Shown here piece after piece: positions 6,293 through 13,145 of a stretch of DNA of 13,145 nt. The translations under genes were made by a program, and so were the position numbers. The notes beneath the pieces were generated by a model, which saw nothing but the letters and a program-made list of their open reading frames with translations, had not been told where the DNA came from and ran no database searches. The stretch is from Pseudomonadota bacterium (GTDB taxonomy: Bacteria; Pseudomonadota; Gammaproteobacteria; Burkholderiales; Ferrovaceae): contig JAJZEH010000104.1 of NCBI GenBank assembly GCA_021805725.1, forward strand, positions 1 to 13,145, given 5' to 3'. Each line of letters begins with the position of its first letter. The first letter of the stretch is position 1.

Positions 6293-6841
6293 ATGGCCTT
6301 CAAAGCAACAATTTTCAAAGCTGATTTGCAGATTGCCGATATGGATCGGCATTACTACGCCAGTCACGTCCTGACCATCGCCCAGCACCCCTCTGAAACT
6401 GATGAACGCATGATGGTGCGCCTGATGGCCTTCGCGCATCGCGCCCACGAGCGCCTGGTCTTTGCCCGGGGATTGTCTGAGGCAGACGAACCCGATCTTT
6501 GGCAAAAGGATTTGACCGGCGACATCGAACAGTGGGTCGATGTGGGCCTGCCCGATGAAAGGCGCATCTTCAAGGCCAGTGGACGTGCGCGACACGTGAC
6601 GATCTACGCCTACGGTGGGCGTGCTGCCGCATTATGGTGGAGTGCCACCAGCCCCAAACTTGCGCGTCTAAAGAATGTGACGGTATTTAACCTTTCTCCC
6701 ACAGTAACTCAGGCGCTGGCCAGTCTGGTACAGCGCAACATGAAACTGGGCTGCACCATTGAGGATGGCACCTTGTGGCTCAATGGCGAATCCGAATCCG
6801 TTCAGGTGGCGATGGAGATGTTGCAGGCCGAAGCGGGGTAG
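6293..6841 (+). CDS. yaeQ: YaeQ family protein
   Basis: With the start at 6293 the protein is 182 residues, matching the roughly 180-residue YaeQ family. It begins MAFKATIFKADLQIADMDRH, parallel to the start of E. coli YaeQ. The conserved blocks HPSETDERMMVRLMAF, ERLVFARGL, DEPDLW and VGLPDERRI are present, as is the RAAALWW segment near residue 110. YaeQ proteins are small and cytoplasmic with a PD-(D/E)xK nuclease-like fold; the biological role is not well settled. An in-frame GTG at 6257 would add 12 residues not seen in the family. No clear Shine-Dalgarno precedes 6293, so initiation is weak or nearly leaderless. The next gene starts 49 bp downstream with its own promoter-like element. 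Confidence 0.92.
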   Translation: MAFKATIFKADLQIADMDRHYYASHVLTIAQHPSETDERMMVRLMAFAHRAHERLVFARGLSEADEPDLWQKDLTGDIEQWVDVGLPDERRIFKASGRARHVTIYAYGGRAAALWWSATSPKLARLKNVTVFNLSPTVTQALASLVQRNMKLGCTIEDGTLWLNGESESVQVAMEMLQAEAG

Positions 6842-6849
6842 CGCAGGGG

Positions 6850-6858
6850 TGGTATAGT
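6850..6858 (+). promoter_or_regulatory. Predicted extended -10 promoter of the lipoprotein-thioredoxin pair
   Basis: TG-G-TATAGT (TG at 6850-6851, hexamer 6853-6858) matches the extended -10 with five of six hexamer bases. It sits 33 nt before the ATG at 6891 and 18 nt before an AAGGAG ribosome site. No good -35 lies at 17 bp, which is tolerated for extended -10 promoters. Confidence 0.45.
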
Positions 6859-6890
6859 TCCTCATCCCGCATTCCAAGGAGAAAGTGTTC

Positions 6891-7079
6891 ATGAAATTCC
6901 TCGTCGTGCTGTTGGGCACCCTGGTGTTGTGGTCCTGCGAACAATCCAAAACGCAGTCCTATTACATGTCTCATCCAGACGAAATGGTGACGGATCTGGC
7001 CGAGTGTAATCGTTTGGGCAAGAACACCTATGATTGCAACGAAGCTGCAAAGGCCCAGTTCATGCTGAAGCAAAAATGA
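6891..7079 (+). CDS. Small EexN-like lipoprotein
   Basis: This 62-residue protein has a short lipoprotein signal (MKFLVVLLGTLVLWSC) with the lipidated Cys at residue 16. The body contains YYMSHPDEMVTDLAEC and a second Cys ten residues later (Cys39 and Cys49, a possible disulfide). The HPDE...AEC...C pattern resembles the EexN family of small lipoproteins, named for plasmid entry exclusion but also common on chromosomes, where its role is unclear. The start ATG at 6891 is 9 nt from AAGGAG (6876-6881). An in-frame GTG at 6885 is only 3 nt from it and less likely. The stop codon overlaps the thioredoxin start as ATGA. No conjugation genes are visible nearby, so an exclusion role is not supported by context. 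Confidence 0.75.
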   Translation: MKFLVVLLGTLVLWSCEQSKTQSYYMSHPDEMVTDLAECNRLGKNTYDCNEAAKAQFMLKQK

Positions 7080-7405
7080 CCCTTCCTTACGTCGAACCGG
7101 GACCCACGCGCGAGCAAGTCGATGCCCTCGATGGCCCCTGGGTCCTGGAGTTCGGTGCGTCCTGGTGTCCGCATTGTCAGGCAGCACAACCGTTGATGGA
7201 GGCAAGCCTCTCCCGGCACTCCCGCGTCCGCCTGATCCGGGTCGAGGATGGACGCGGTCGCCCCTTGGGACGCTCCTACCAGGTCAAACTCTGGCCCACG
7301 TTTATTTTTCTTGATCAGGGCAGGGAAATGACGCGGTTGGTGCGCCCCACGGAACCGGCGGCAATAGAGCTTGCCTTGACCCAGATCAATTTAGACAAGC
7401 TCTGA
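7076..7405 (+). CDS. Thioredoxin-fold protein with WCPHC active site
   Basis: This 109-residue protein has the thioredoxin layout: a strand (PWVLEFGAS), then the redox motif WCPHC with cysteines 31 and 34. After the helix and central strand comes the cis-proline loop (LWPTFIF, Pro74), then a last strand and helix. It lacks a signal peptide or membrane segment, so it should act in the cytoplasm as a dithiol-disulfide oxidoreductase. The centre CPHC differs from the CGPC of general thioredoxins and resembles oxidising DsbA-type centres. The redox direction is therefore uncertain. The ATG (7076) overlaps the lipoprotein stop by 4 nt, indicating translational coupling. A longer frame from 7034 would add a Cys/Lys-rich tail unlike the family and is not preferred. 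Confidence 0.87.
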   Translation: MTLPYVEPGPTREQVDALDGPWVLEFGASWCPHCQAAQPLMEASLSRHSRVRLIRVEDGRGRPLGRSYQVKLWPTFIFLDQGREMTRLVRPTEPAAIELALTQINLDKL

Positions 7406-7494
7406 AGTTTCCAGGTGCTGGCACTGCCCTGTGATTCAGGTAGACTTCAGCCGAAGCTGGAAAATGCCACGGACGAAGTCCATGTCCCATCGAG

Positions 7495-10335
7495 ATGGAT
7501 GCCCATACGCAATCCTCATTTATAGACGCCATTGAAGACGCCAGGCAATATTTTTGCGTCCTGTTCGAAAAGTCAGTCGTCGGAATGGCGATTATTGGCC
7601 CGGACCAGCGAATCCTTGACGCCAACCCCGCGTTTTGCAACCTGCTGGGGTATTCCCGTGGCCATCTGTTGCAAACCACCTGGACCACGCTGACGCCGGC
7701 CGAAGACCAGGGCCATGACATCGCGCTGTTTGAACAACTGGTGTCGGGCAAGACGAATGAGGTGGTGGCCGACAAACGCTTTGTCCGTTTCGACCGCAGC
7801 CTGGCCCAGGTCCGCACCAGGGTGAACGCCATTTGCGATGGCGCCGGGGTGGTGACGAATCTGGTGGTGCAGGTAGACGATTTTTCCGATTCGGCGCGCA
7901 AGCAATCAGAATCCCTGATCCGCCTTCAGGCTGGCGCACTCAACAACAGTATCAACGGCATCGCCATTTCAGATGCCACGCAGCCGGATTTCCCCCTGGT
8001 CTACGTCAATCCTGCATTTGAAAAAATTACGGGCTACTCCTCTGCCGAATCCATTGGCCAAAACTGTCGTTTTCTGCAAGGGGAGGACCGTAACCAGCCC
8101 GACCTCAATGAGGTTCGCGAGGCGCTCCAACACGGGCGGGCGGTGAAGGCCACGCTGCGTAATTATCGCAAGGACGGCTCCATGTTCTGGAACCGGTTCC
8201 AGATTGCTCCTGTCCAGGACCAGGAGGGCCAGACCAGCCATTTTGTCGGCATCATCAATGACATCACTGAGCGCAAGGTCGCGGACGATTACCTCAAGCT
8301 GGTCTCACGGGTGTTTCTGCATGCAGACGAAAGCATTTTCATCACGGACCCGCAAGGTTCCATCATCGAGGTCAATCCGGCCTTTTCCCGCACCACGGGT
8401 TACAGCCGCGAAGAGGTCCTGGGCCGCAATCCACGCATTCTGCAATCGGGTCGCCATGACCAGGCTTTTTTTGCCGAGCTTTGGAAGAATGTCCTGAACC
8501 ATGGGCATTGGTCCGGAGAAATATGGAACCGGCGCAAGAATGGTGAAATCTATCCGGATAAGCTCACCATTTCCGTCGTCAGGAACGACGAAGGCGAAAC
8601 CCTGAGCTATGTCTGCCTGTCATCAGACATTTCCGTGCTCAAGGCGCAGCAAAGCGAACTGGAACTGATGGCGTTGCATGACACGCTGACCGGCTTGCCC
8701 AATCGGGCCCTGCTCAATGACCGCCTGAACATGGCCCTGGCAGAGGTCCGGCGCGCGGGTGGCAAGATGGCGGTGTGCTTTATCGACCTGGACGGCTTCA
8801 AGCCGGTCAACGACACCTATGGGCACGAAACCGGTGATTTACTGTTGATCGAGGCCGCCCAACGCATGACGGCCATTCTTCGGGCAACGGATACGGTGGC
8901 GCGCCTGGGTGGCGACGAGTTCATTCTGATTCTGTCCGAGATCCAGAGCGAAAAAGAATTTCTGGGCATGCTCTCGCGCATCATGGCTGCCATTGCCCGA
9001 CCCTACACCCTTGGTGAAATTACCGTAAGCATTTCAGCCAGCATCGGCGTGACCATGTATCCGGACGACAATGTGGATGCCGACACGTTGTTACGCCACG
9101 CTGATCAGGCCATGTACCTGGCCAAGGAAAAGGGGCGCAATCGATTCCACTTCTTCGATGTGGTGGATGACCGCAATGCGCATATCCGTTCCGAAGGGCG
9201 GGCGCGCGTCGAGGCAGCGCTGGAGCGTGAGGAATTTGTGTTGTACTACCAGCCCAAGGTGGATTTGCGCACGGGGCAGGTGGTGGGTCTTGAGGCGTTG
9301 ATTCGATGGCAGCATCCCGAAGAGGGGTTGCTGGCGCCTGCAGATTTTCTGCCTCTCATCGAAAACAGCGATTTTGAAACGCGGCTCTCCGAATGGGTGA
9401 TTGCCGAGGCCTTACGGCAAATGAAGCTCTGGCAGTGGGAAGGGCTGGACCTGGTGGTCAGTGTCAACCTGCCGGCGCGACATCTGCATTCGGATAGCTT
9501 CATTCCCTTCATTGTCAATGTCCTCACCGAGAACGCCGAAATCCCGCGCGACCGGCTTGAGCTGGAAGTGCTGGAAACAGTGGCGCTGTGGGATATTCCG
9601 CGCGTGACACAGACCATGGAAGAATGCCGCCGCCACGGTGTGATGTTCTCCATCGATGATTTCGGGACCGGTTATGCCTCGCTGGCCTATCTCAGGCGTC
9701 TGCCCGTCAACACCATCAAAATCGACCAGAGCTTCACACGGGACATGCTCAACGACCCCGACGACCTGTCCATCGTGGAAGGGGTGATCAGCCTTGCCGA
9801 GGCATTCCAGAAGCAGGTGATTGCCGAGGGTGTTGAATCGGAAGATCATGGAACCATCCTGCTCTATCTGGGTTGCCAGCATGCCCAGGGGTTTGGCATT
9901 GCAAGACCCATGGCGGCCGCATTGATTCCCGACTGGATCAAAAGCTATCAGCCCGCCCCTGCCTGGGTCCAGACCCACGCCAAGCGGCTGTCCCGCAAGG
10001 ACATTGTGCTGGCATTTGCCGAAGTCTGGCACCGGCGCTGGGTGGGTGACCTCGTGGCTCTCGTCGAAAACCGCGTGCTGGGCACTCCTGAGCTGGAGCC
10101 CGTCGAATGTCGCTTTGGAGAGTGGTTGCATGGGCCCGGAAAGTCGAATTACGGCCATTTGGCGGAATTTGTCGAGATGGACCATTTACATCAAGCCGTA
10201 CATATCCTGGGAAATGAAATGGTGAGACGTCACGATCTTGGCAAGATCCTGGAGGTGCGCGCCAAAGTGCCCGGGCTGATCGTGTTGCGCGACCGGCTGA
10301 TCCAGGCTTTGCATCGTCTGATATCGGTCATTTGA
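7495..10335 (+). CDS. PAS-LOV-PAS-GGDEF-EAL-CZB cyclic-di-GMP protein
   Basis: This 946-residue cytoplasmic protein should make and break c-di-GMP. In order: PAS (about 15-130); a LOV-type PAS (about 145-262) with GQNCRFLQ and the photoactive Cys191, plus NYRKDGSMFWN that contacts flavin; and a third PAS (about 270-390). GGDEF follows (about 394-555), with an intact GGDEF at 472-476 and the inhibitory RxxD site RATD at 463-466. EAL comes next (about 575-825), with EAL at 600-602 and DDFGTG at 721-726. The C-terminus (about 835-940) fits a CZB zinc-binding domain: HRRW (His846), CRFGEW (Cys872) and HQAVH (His899, His903), the same pattern as E. coli DgcZ. No membrane segments are seen. In the LOV domain the signalling Gln is replaced by Ile254. 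The start has only a weak ribosome site. The stop overlaps the P-type ATPase start as TTGA. Domain calls rest on motifs; the net activity is unknown. Confidence 0.93.
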   Translation: MDAHTQSSFIDAIEDARQYFCVLFEKSVVGMAIIGPDQRILDANPAFCNLLGYSRGHLLQTTWTTLTPAEDQGHDIALFEQLVSGKTNEVVADKRFVRFDRSLAQVRTRVNAICDGAGVVTNLVVQVDDFSDSARKQSESLIRLQAGALNNSINGIAISDATQPDFPLVYVNPAFEKITGYSSAESIGQNCRFLQGEDRNQPDLNEVREALQHGRAVKATLRNYRKDGSMFWNRFQIAPVQDQEGQTSHFVGIINDITERKVADDYLKLVSRVFLHADESIFITDPQGSIIEVNPAFSRTTGYSREEVLGRNPRILQSGRHDQAFFAELWKNVLNHGHWSGEIWNRRKNGEIYPDKLTISVVRNDEGETLSYVCLSSDISVLKAQQSELELMALHDTLTGLPNRALLNDRLNMALAEVRRAGGKMAVCFIDLDGFKPVNDTYGHETGDLLLIEAAQRMTAILRATDTVARLGGDEFILILSEIQSEKEFLGMLSRIMAAIARPYTLGEITVSISASIGVTMYPDDNVDADTLLRHADQAMYLAKEKGRNRFHFFDVVDDRNAHIRSEGRARVEAALEREEFVLYYQPKVDLRTGQVVGLEALIRWQHPEEGLLAPADFLPLIENSDFETRLSEWVIAEALRQMKLWQWEGLDLVVSVNLPARHLHSDSFIPFIVNVLTENAEIPRDRLELEVLETVALWDIPRVTQTMEECRRHGVMFSIDDFGTGYASLAYLRRLPVNTIKIDQSFTRDMLNDPDDLSIVEGVISLAEAFQKQVIAEGVESEDHGTILLYLGCQHAQGFGIARPMAAALIPDWIKSYQPAPAWVQTHAKRLSRKDIVLAFAEVWHRRWVGDLVALVENRVLGTPELEPVECRFGEWLHGPGKSNYGHLAEFVEMDHLHQAVHILGNEMVRRHDLGKILEVRAKVPGLIVLRDRLIQALHRLISVI

Positions 10336-12839
10336 ACGTGTCTGACGATTTCACGGGACTGGATTCTCAGACCGTGGCCAAAAGGCAGGCTGAGGAAGGA
10401 CTCAACGTCCTGCCTCAGGACCGCCGCCGCACCCTATTCGGCATTGTCCTCGAAGTATTGCATGAGCCCATGTTCCTGCTGCTGCTGGGTGCAGGATCGA
10501 TTTATCTTGCCATGGGAAATCCCCACGACGCCCTGGTGCTTCTGGGGTTTGTGCTCATCATCATGGTCTTGACCATTGCCCAGGAGCGCCGGACCGAACG
10601 TACCCTCGAAGCTCTGCGCGAACTGTCCAGCCCGCGGGCGCTTGCCCTGCGCAATGGCGAGCCCGTGCGTATTGCAGGGTACGAGGTGGTGCGCGGGGAT
10701 GTACTGGTGCTGGTGGAGGGAGACCGTATTCCTGCGGACGGCCAGGTGCTGCAAGCCCACGATCTGGCCATCGATGAGTCCATGCTGACCGGTGAATCCC
10801 TGCCTGTCGTCAAGGTGCCAGATCGCGATGCGGATGTTTTTGCCGGCACCTTGCTGGTGCGGGGCAGGGGCTTGATGCGGGTGAGTGCAATTGGGGCACA
10901 AACGCGCATGGGCCAGATCGGTCAATCGTTACAGGCGGTGACGCTCGAATCATCCCCCCTGCAACTGGAAATGGGACGCCTGACCCTGCGTCTTGCAGGG
11001 TTGGGCCTGGTGTTTTGCCTGATCCTGTCAGGACTTTATGTGTGGCTGCGCGGCGGATGGCTGGAAGGGCTGCTTGCGGGCATCACCCTGGCCATGGCCG
11101 TGTTGCCCCAGGAGTTTCCGGTCATCCTGATCGTTTTTCTGGCGTTGGGCGCGCGCCGCATCTCGCGTCATCAGGTGCTGACACGGCGACTCAATGCCAT
11201 CGAGACGCTGGGCGAAACCACCGTGTTATGTGTGGACAAGACGGGGACGCTGACGCAAAACCGCATGGCGCTCACCGCCCTCTGTGTGGAAGGCCGGTTG
11301 CTCGAGGTCAACGGACTGGATCGGAATGCCTTGCCCGAGGCCTACCATGCGCTGCTGGAGTATGCCGTGCTGGCCAGTGAAATCGATCCCCACGACCCCA
11401 TGGAGCGCGCCTTTCACCTGTTTGCCCGCAATACCCTGGCCCATACCGAGCACCTGCACCCCGATTGGGAACTGGTTCGCGAATACGAGTTGTCGCCCGA
11501 ACTGCCGGCCATGTCACATCTGTGGCGCACCGAATCCGGAAAACATCCGGTCGTTGCTGCCAAAGGAGCCCCTGAAGCCATTGCGGACTTATGCCATCTG
11601 CCCGCAGCAGCGCGCCAGGAAATGGCATTGCAGGCTGAGCGCATGGCAGACCGCGGCCTGCGTGTTCTGGGCGTGGCTCGCGCCACGCACCGCGGAGGGG
11701 ACTGGCCCGAGATTCAGCACGATTTCGAGTTTCAATGGGTTGGGCTGGTGGGGCTGTCTGATCCCTTGAGGCCCGAAGTTCCGGCTGCCGTGGCGCGCTG
11801 CCGTCGGGCTGGCATCCGCGTCATCATGATCACGGGCGACCATCCCAGGACGGCCATCGCCATCGCCGCACTCGCCGGTATCGATCATGGACAGGTCATC
11901 ACTGGGGTTGACCTCGTGACCTGGTCTGAAACCGAAGTGACGCAGCGTGTGGCCCAAGCCAGTGTCTTCGCGCGTGTCACCCCGGCGCAGAAACTGTTGC
12001 TGGTGGAGACGCTCAAGGCCCAGGGGGAAATCGTTGCCATGACAGGGGATGGTGTCAATGATGCGCCCGCGCTCAAGGCAGCCCATATCGGCATCGCCAT
12101 GGGAAAACGCGGTACCGATGTGGCGCGTGAAGCTGCAGCGCTGGTTTTGCTGGAAGATGATTTTGCGGCGATCGTCACAGCCATCGGGTTGGGGCGTCGC
12201 ATTTACGCTAACCTGCGCCAGGCGCTGGTCTACACCATCGCCGTCCATGTCCCCACCATCGGGCTAAGCATGTTGCCCCTGCTCCTGGGATTGCCGCTGG
12301 TGCTTGCCCCCGTGCACATCGCCTTTCTCGAGCTGGTGATCGACCCTGCCTGTTCCATCGTATTCGAAGCCGAGCAGCGCGAATCGCAGTTCATGGAGGG
12401 GCCCCCACGCGCGCAGGGCGAGCCTCTGGTGTCGGCTCGCCAGCTTGTTGCCTGCGTGCTGCTGGGTATCGTGGCCACGGCCATGGCCAGCGCCCCATAC
12501 TTGTGGGCCATGGCCCGGGGTATGGCGCCCGATGCTGCGCGGGCCATGGCCTTCATTGCGCTGATCGGGACGAACGGCGCCCTCATTCTGTCCTCCCGTT
12601 CCCCCAGGCCCGGGCTGCGTGCCTTGTTCAGTGGTTTTCCCAAGGCCGGAGTCTGGGTTCTGGCGGGCACCCTGGCTGGACTGCTGCTGGTGACGACAGT
12701 GCCCCAGCTAGCCGAGATATTCGCCTTCAAGACCTTGTCCTGGGCGTACTGGCTGGCGGCCTTTGCGGTGGGAGTGGGTGCCCTCATCCCGCTGGAGCTG
12801 TTGAAACGCCTGATCGCGCCACCCGTCACAAAAACTTAA
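10332..12839 (+). CDS. P-type cation-transporting ATPase
   Basis: This 835-residue inner-membrane pump has the full P-type ATPase core. The actuator motif is TGES (153-156), the phosphorylation site is DKTGTLTQNR with Asp302, and nucleotide-domain KGAPEAI follows. MITGDHPRTA and the hinge motif TGDGVNDAPALKAAHIGIAMG (from Thr571) complete it. About ten helices are predicted, four before and six after the catalytic region. Helix 4 carries PQEFP (259-263) and helix 6 ELVIDPACSIVFEAE. There is no CPC/CPx motif and no N-terminal heavy-metal domain, so it is not a typical P1B metal pump. It resembles the P2/P3-like bacterial cation ATPases of unassigned ion, which I recall as usually having PEEFP in helix 4. 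The start is a TTG overlapping the upstream stop (TTGA); GTG at 10338 is an alternative. It is probably translationally coupled to the c-di-GMP protein. Confidence 0.92.
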   Translation: MNVSDDFTGLDSQTVAKRQAEEGLNVLPQDRRRTLFGIVLEVLHEPMFLLLLGAGSIYLAMGNPHDALVLLGFVLIIMVLTIAQERRTERTLEALRELSSPRALALRNGEPVRIAGYEVVRGDVLVLVEGDRIPADGQVLQAHDLAIDESMLTGESLPVVKVPDRDADVFAGTLLVRGRGLMRVSAIGAQTRMGQIGQSLQAVTLESSPLQLEMGRLTLRLAGLGLVFCLILSGLYVWLRGGWLEGLLAGITLAMAVLPQEFPVILIVFLALGARRISRHQVLTRRLNAIETLGETTVLCVDKTGTLTQNRMALTALCVEGRLLEVNGLDRNALPEAYHALLEYAVLASEIDPHDPMERAFHLFARNTLAHTEHLHPDWELVREYELSPELPAMSHLWRTESGKHPVVAAKGAPEAIADLCHLPAAARQEMALQAERMADRGLRVLGVARATHRGGDWPEIQHDFEFQWVGLVGLSDPLRPEVPAAVARCRRAGIRVIMITGDHPRTAIAIAALAGIDHGQVITGVDLVTWSETEVTQRVAQASVFARVTPAQKLLLVETLKAQGEIVAMTGDGVNDAPALKAAHIGIAMGKRGTDVAREAAALVLLEDDFAAIVTAIGLGRRIYANLRQALVYTIAVHVPTIGLSMLPLLLGLPLVLAPVHIAFLELVIDPACSIVFEAEQRESQFMEGPPRAQGEPLVSARQLVACVLLGIVATAMASAPYLWAMARGMAPDAARAMAFIALIGTNGALILSSRSPRPGLRALFSGFPKAGVWVLAGTLAGLLLVTTVPQLAEIFAFKTLSWAYWLAAFAVGVGALIPLELLKRLIAPPVTKT

Positions 12840-12860
12840 CCCAATCGTAACAGGAGGGTC

Positions 12861-13145
12861 ATGGCGTCGTGGCCCAATGTGCACAACCATGAATGGGACA
12901 CTGCACATTTGACTCCACCCAAACCGCCGCATCTCGCAGCCGCCGATCCGGCCGAAGCGCACTCGCAAGGTGCGCATTTCAGTTATCGCGCCATCTGGAT
13001 TTCAGACATCCACCTCGGCACACCGGGTTGCAAAGCCGAATACCTGCTCGATTTTCTACGCTGCCATGAGGCACAAACGTTTTATCTGGTGGGCGACATT
13101 CTGGATGGATGGCAGTTGAAAAAGGGGTGGTACTGGCCTCAAACC
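12861..13145 (+). CDS. LpxH-like metallophosphoesterase (5' part, runs off right edge)
   Basis: Ninety-five codons are visible, open to the edge. After a polar N-terminal extension of about 42 residues, the sequence IWISDIHLGTPGCKAEYLL gives the first metal-binding motif (D-x-H: Asp49, His51). YLVGDILDGWQLKKGWYWPQ gives the second (GD, Asp79). This is the calcineurin-like phosphoesterase fold of the UDP-2,3-diacylglucosamine diphosphatase (LpxH) group, with the DGWQL..GWYWPQ signature of the longer LpxH-like paralogues common in betaproteobacteria. It may cleave a sugar-nucleotide lipid in lipopolysaccharide biogenesis or a related substrate. The later metal ligands are outside the window, so completeness cannot be judged. 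AGGAGG at 12852-12857 precedes the ATG by only 3 nt. It starts 21 bp after the ATPase stop and probably shares its transcript. Confidence 0.88.
   Translation, partial: MASWPNVHNHEWDTAHLTPPKPPHLAAADPAEAHSQGAHFSYRAIWISDIHLGTPGCKAEYLLDFLRCHEAQTFYLVGDILDGWQLKKGWYWPQT

Noticed and set aside
6891..7079. Plasmid or conjugative element suggested by the EexN-like lipoprotein
   Set aside because: No relaxase, type IV secretion, integrase or repeat boundary is seen; neighbours are ordinary chromosomal genes.
7406..7494. Promoter or small RNA before the c-di-GMP gene
   Set aside because: Only a 4-bp hairpin (CTTC/GAAG) and no convincing -35/-10 pair. It may be transcribed from the upstream genes.
9412..10185. 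257-codon minus-strand open frame inside the GGDEF-EAL gene
   Set aside because: Antisense to intact EAL and CZB motifs, with no ribosome site or family resemblance.
11589..12248. 219-codon minus-strand open frame inside the ATPase gene
   Set aside because: Antisense to the conserved GDGVND region; a by-product of codon bias.

Overview
The window is a GC-rich proteobacterial chromosome segment. Its protein content (a DUF4382-type lipoprotein, YaeQ, a PAS/LOV-GGDEF-EAL-CZB protein, an LpxH-like metallophosphoesterase) suggests a betaproteobacterium. That is inferred from protein families only; there is no rRNA or marker gene to settle it. I see no tRNA, rRNA, CRISPR array, insertion sequence or att site.

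Layout. (1) Bases 1-216, minus strand: the 5' part of a small membrane-anchored protein that runs off the left edge. (2) 399-1601, plus strand: a secreted lipoprotein with a polyglycine tether and a DUF4382 domain, behind a good sigma70-type promoter. (3) 1626-6208: a compact catabolic-looking locus. A GntR/FCD regulator, an NAD(P)-type aldehyde dehydrogenase and an alpha/beta-hydrolase-fold protein lie on the minus strand as an apparent operon. An MFS metabolite:H+ symporter diverges from it. The 167-203 bp divergent control region is very AT-rich (25 G/C in 120 bases at 4681-4800). It holds two copies of the same 12-bp sequence, in opposite orientation, one in each predicted promoter. (4) 6293-7405, plus strand: yaeQ, then a small EexN-like lipoprotein overlapping a cytoplasmic thioredoxin-like protein by ATGA. 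(5) 7495-13145, plus strand: a 946-residue c-di-GMP protein, overlapping by TTGA a P-type cation ATPase, followed after 21 bp by the start of an LpxH-like phosphoesterase that runs off the right edge.

How the genes may work together. In region 3 the transporter would import an acid or related metabolite. The dehydrogenase oxidises an aldehyde intermediate and the hydrolase-fold protein acts on a neighbouring step, all under GntR control. The substrate cannot be read from sequence. The hydrolase-fold protein has Gly where the nucleophilic Ser should be, so its chemistry is probably not ordinary ester hydrolysis. In region 5 the signalling protein carries a LOV-type photosensor, a C-terminal zinc-binding CZB domain, an intact GGDEF with I-site and an intact EAL, and is apparently translationally coupled to an ion pump. 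This light/zinc/c-di-GMP/cation-pump unit is the best candidate in the window for a poorly described system. The link between its parts is inference from gene order.
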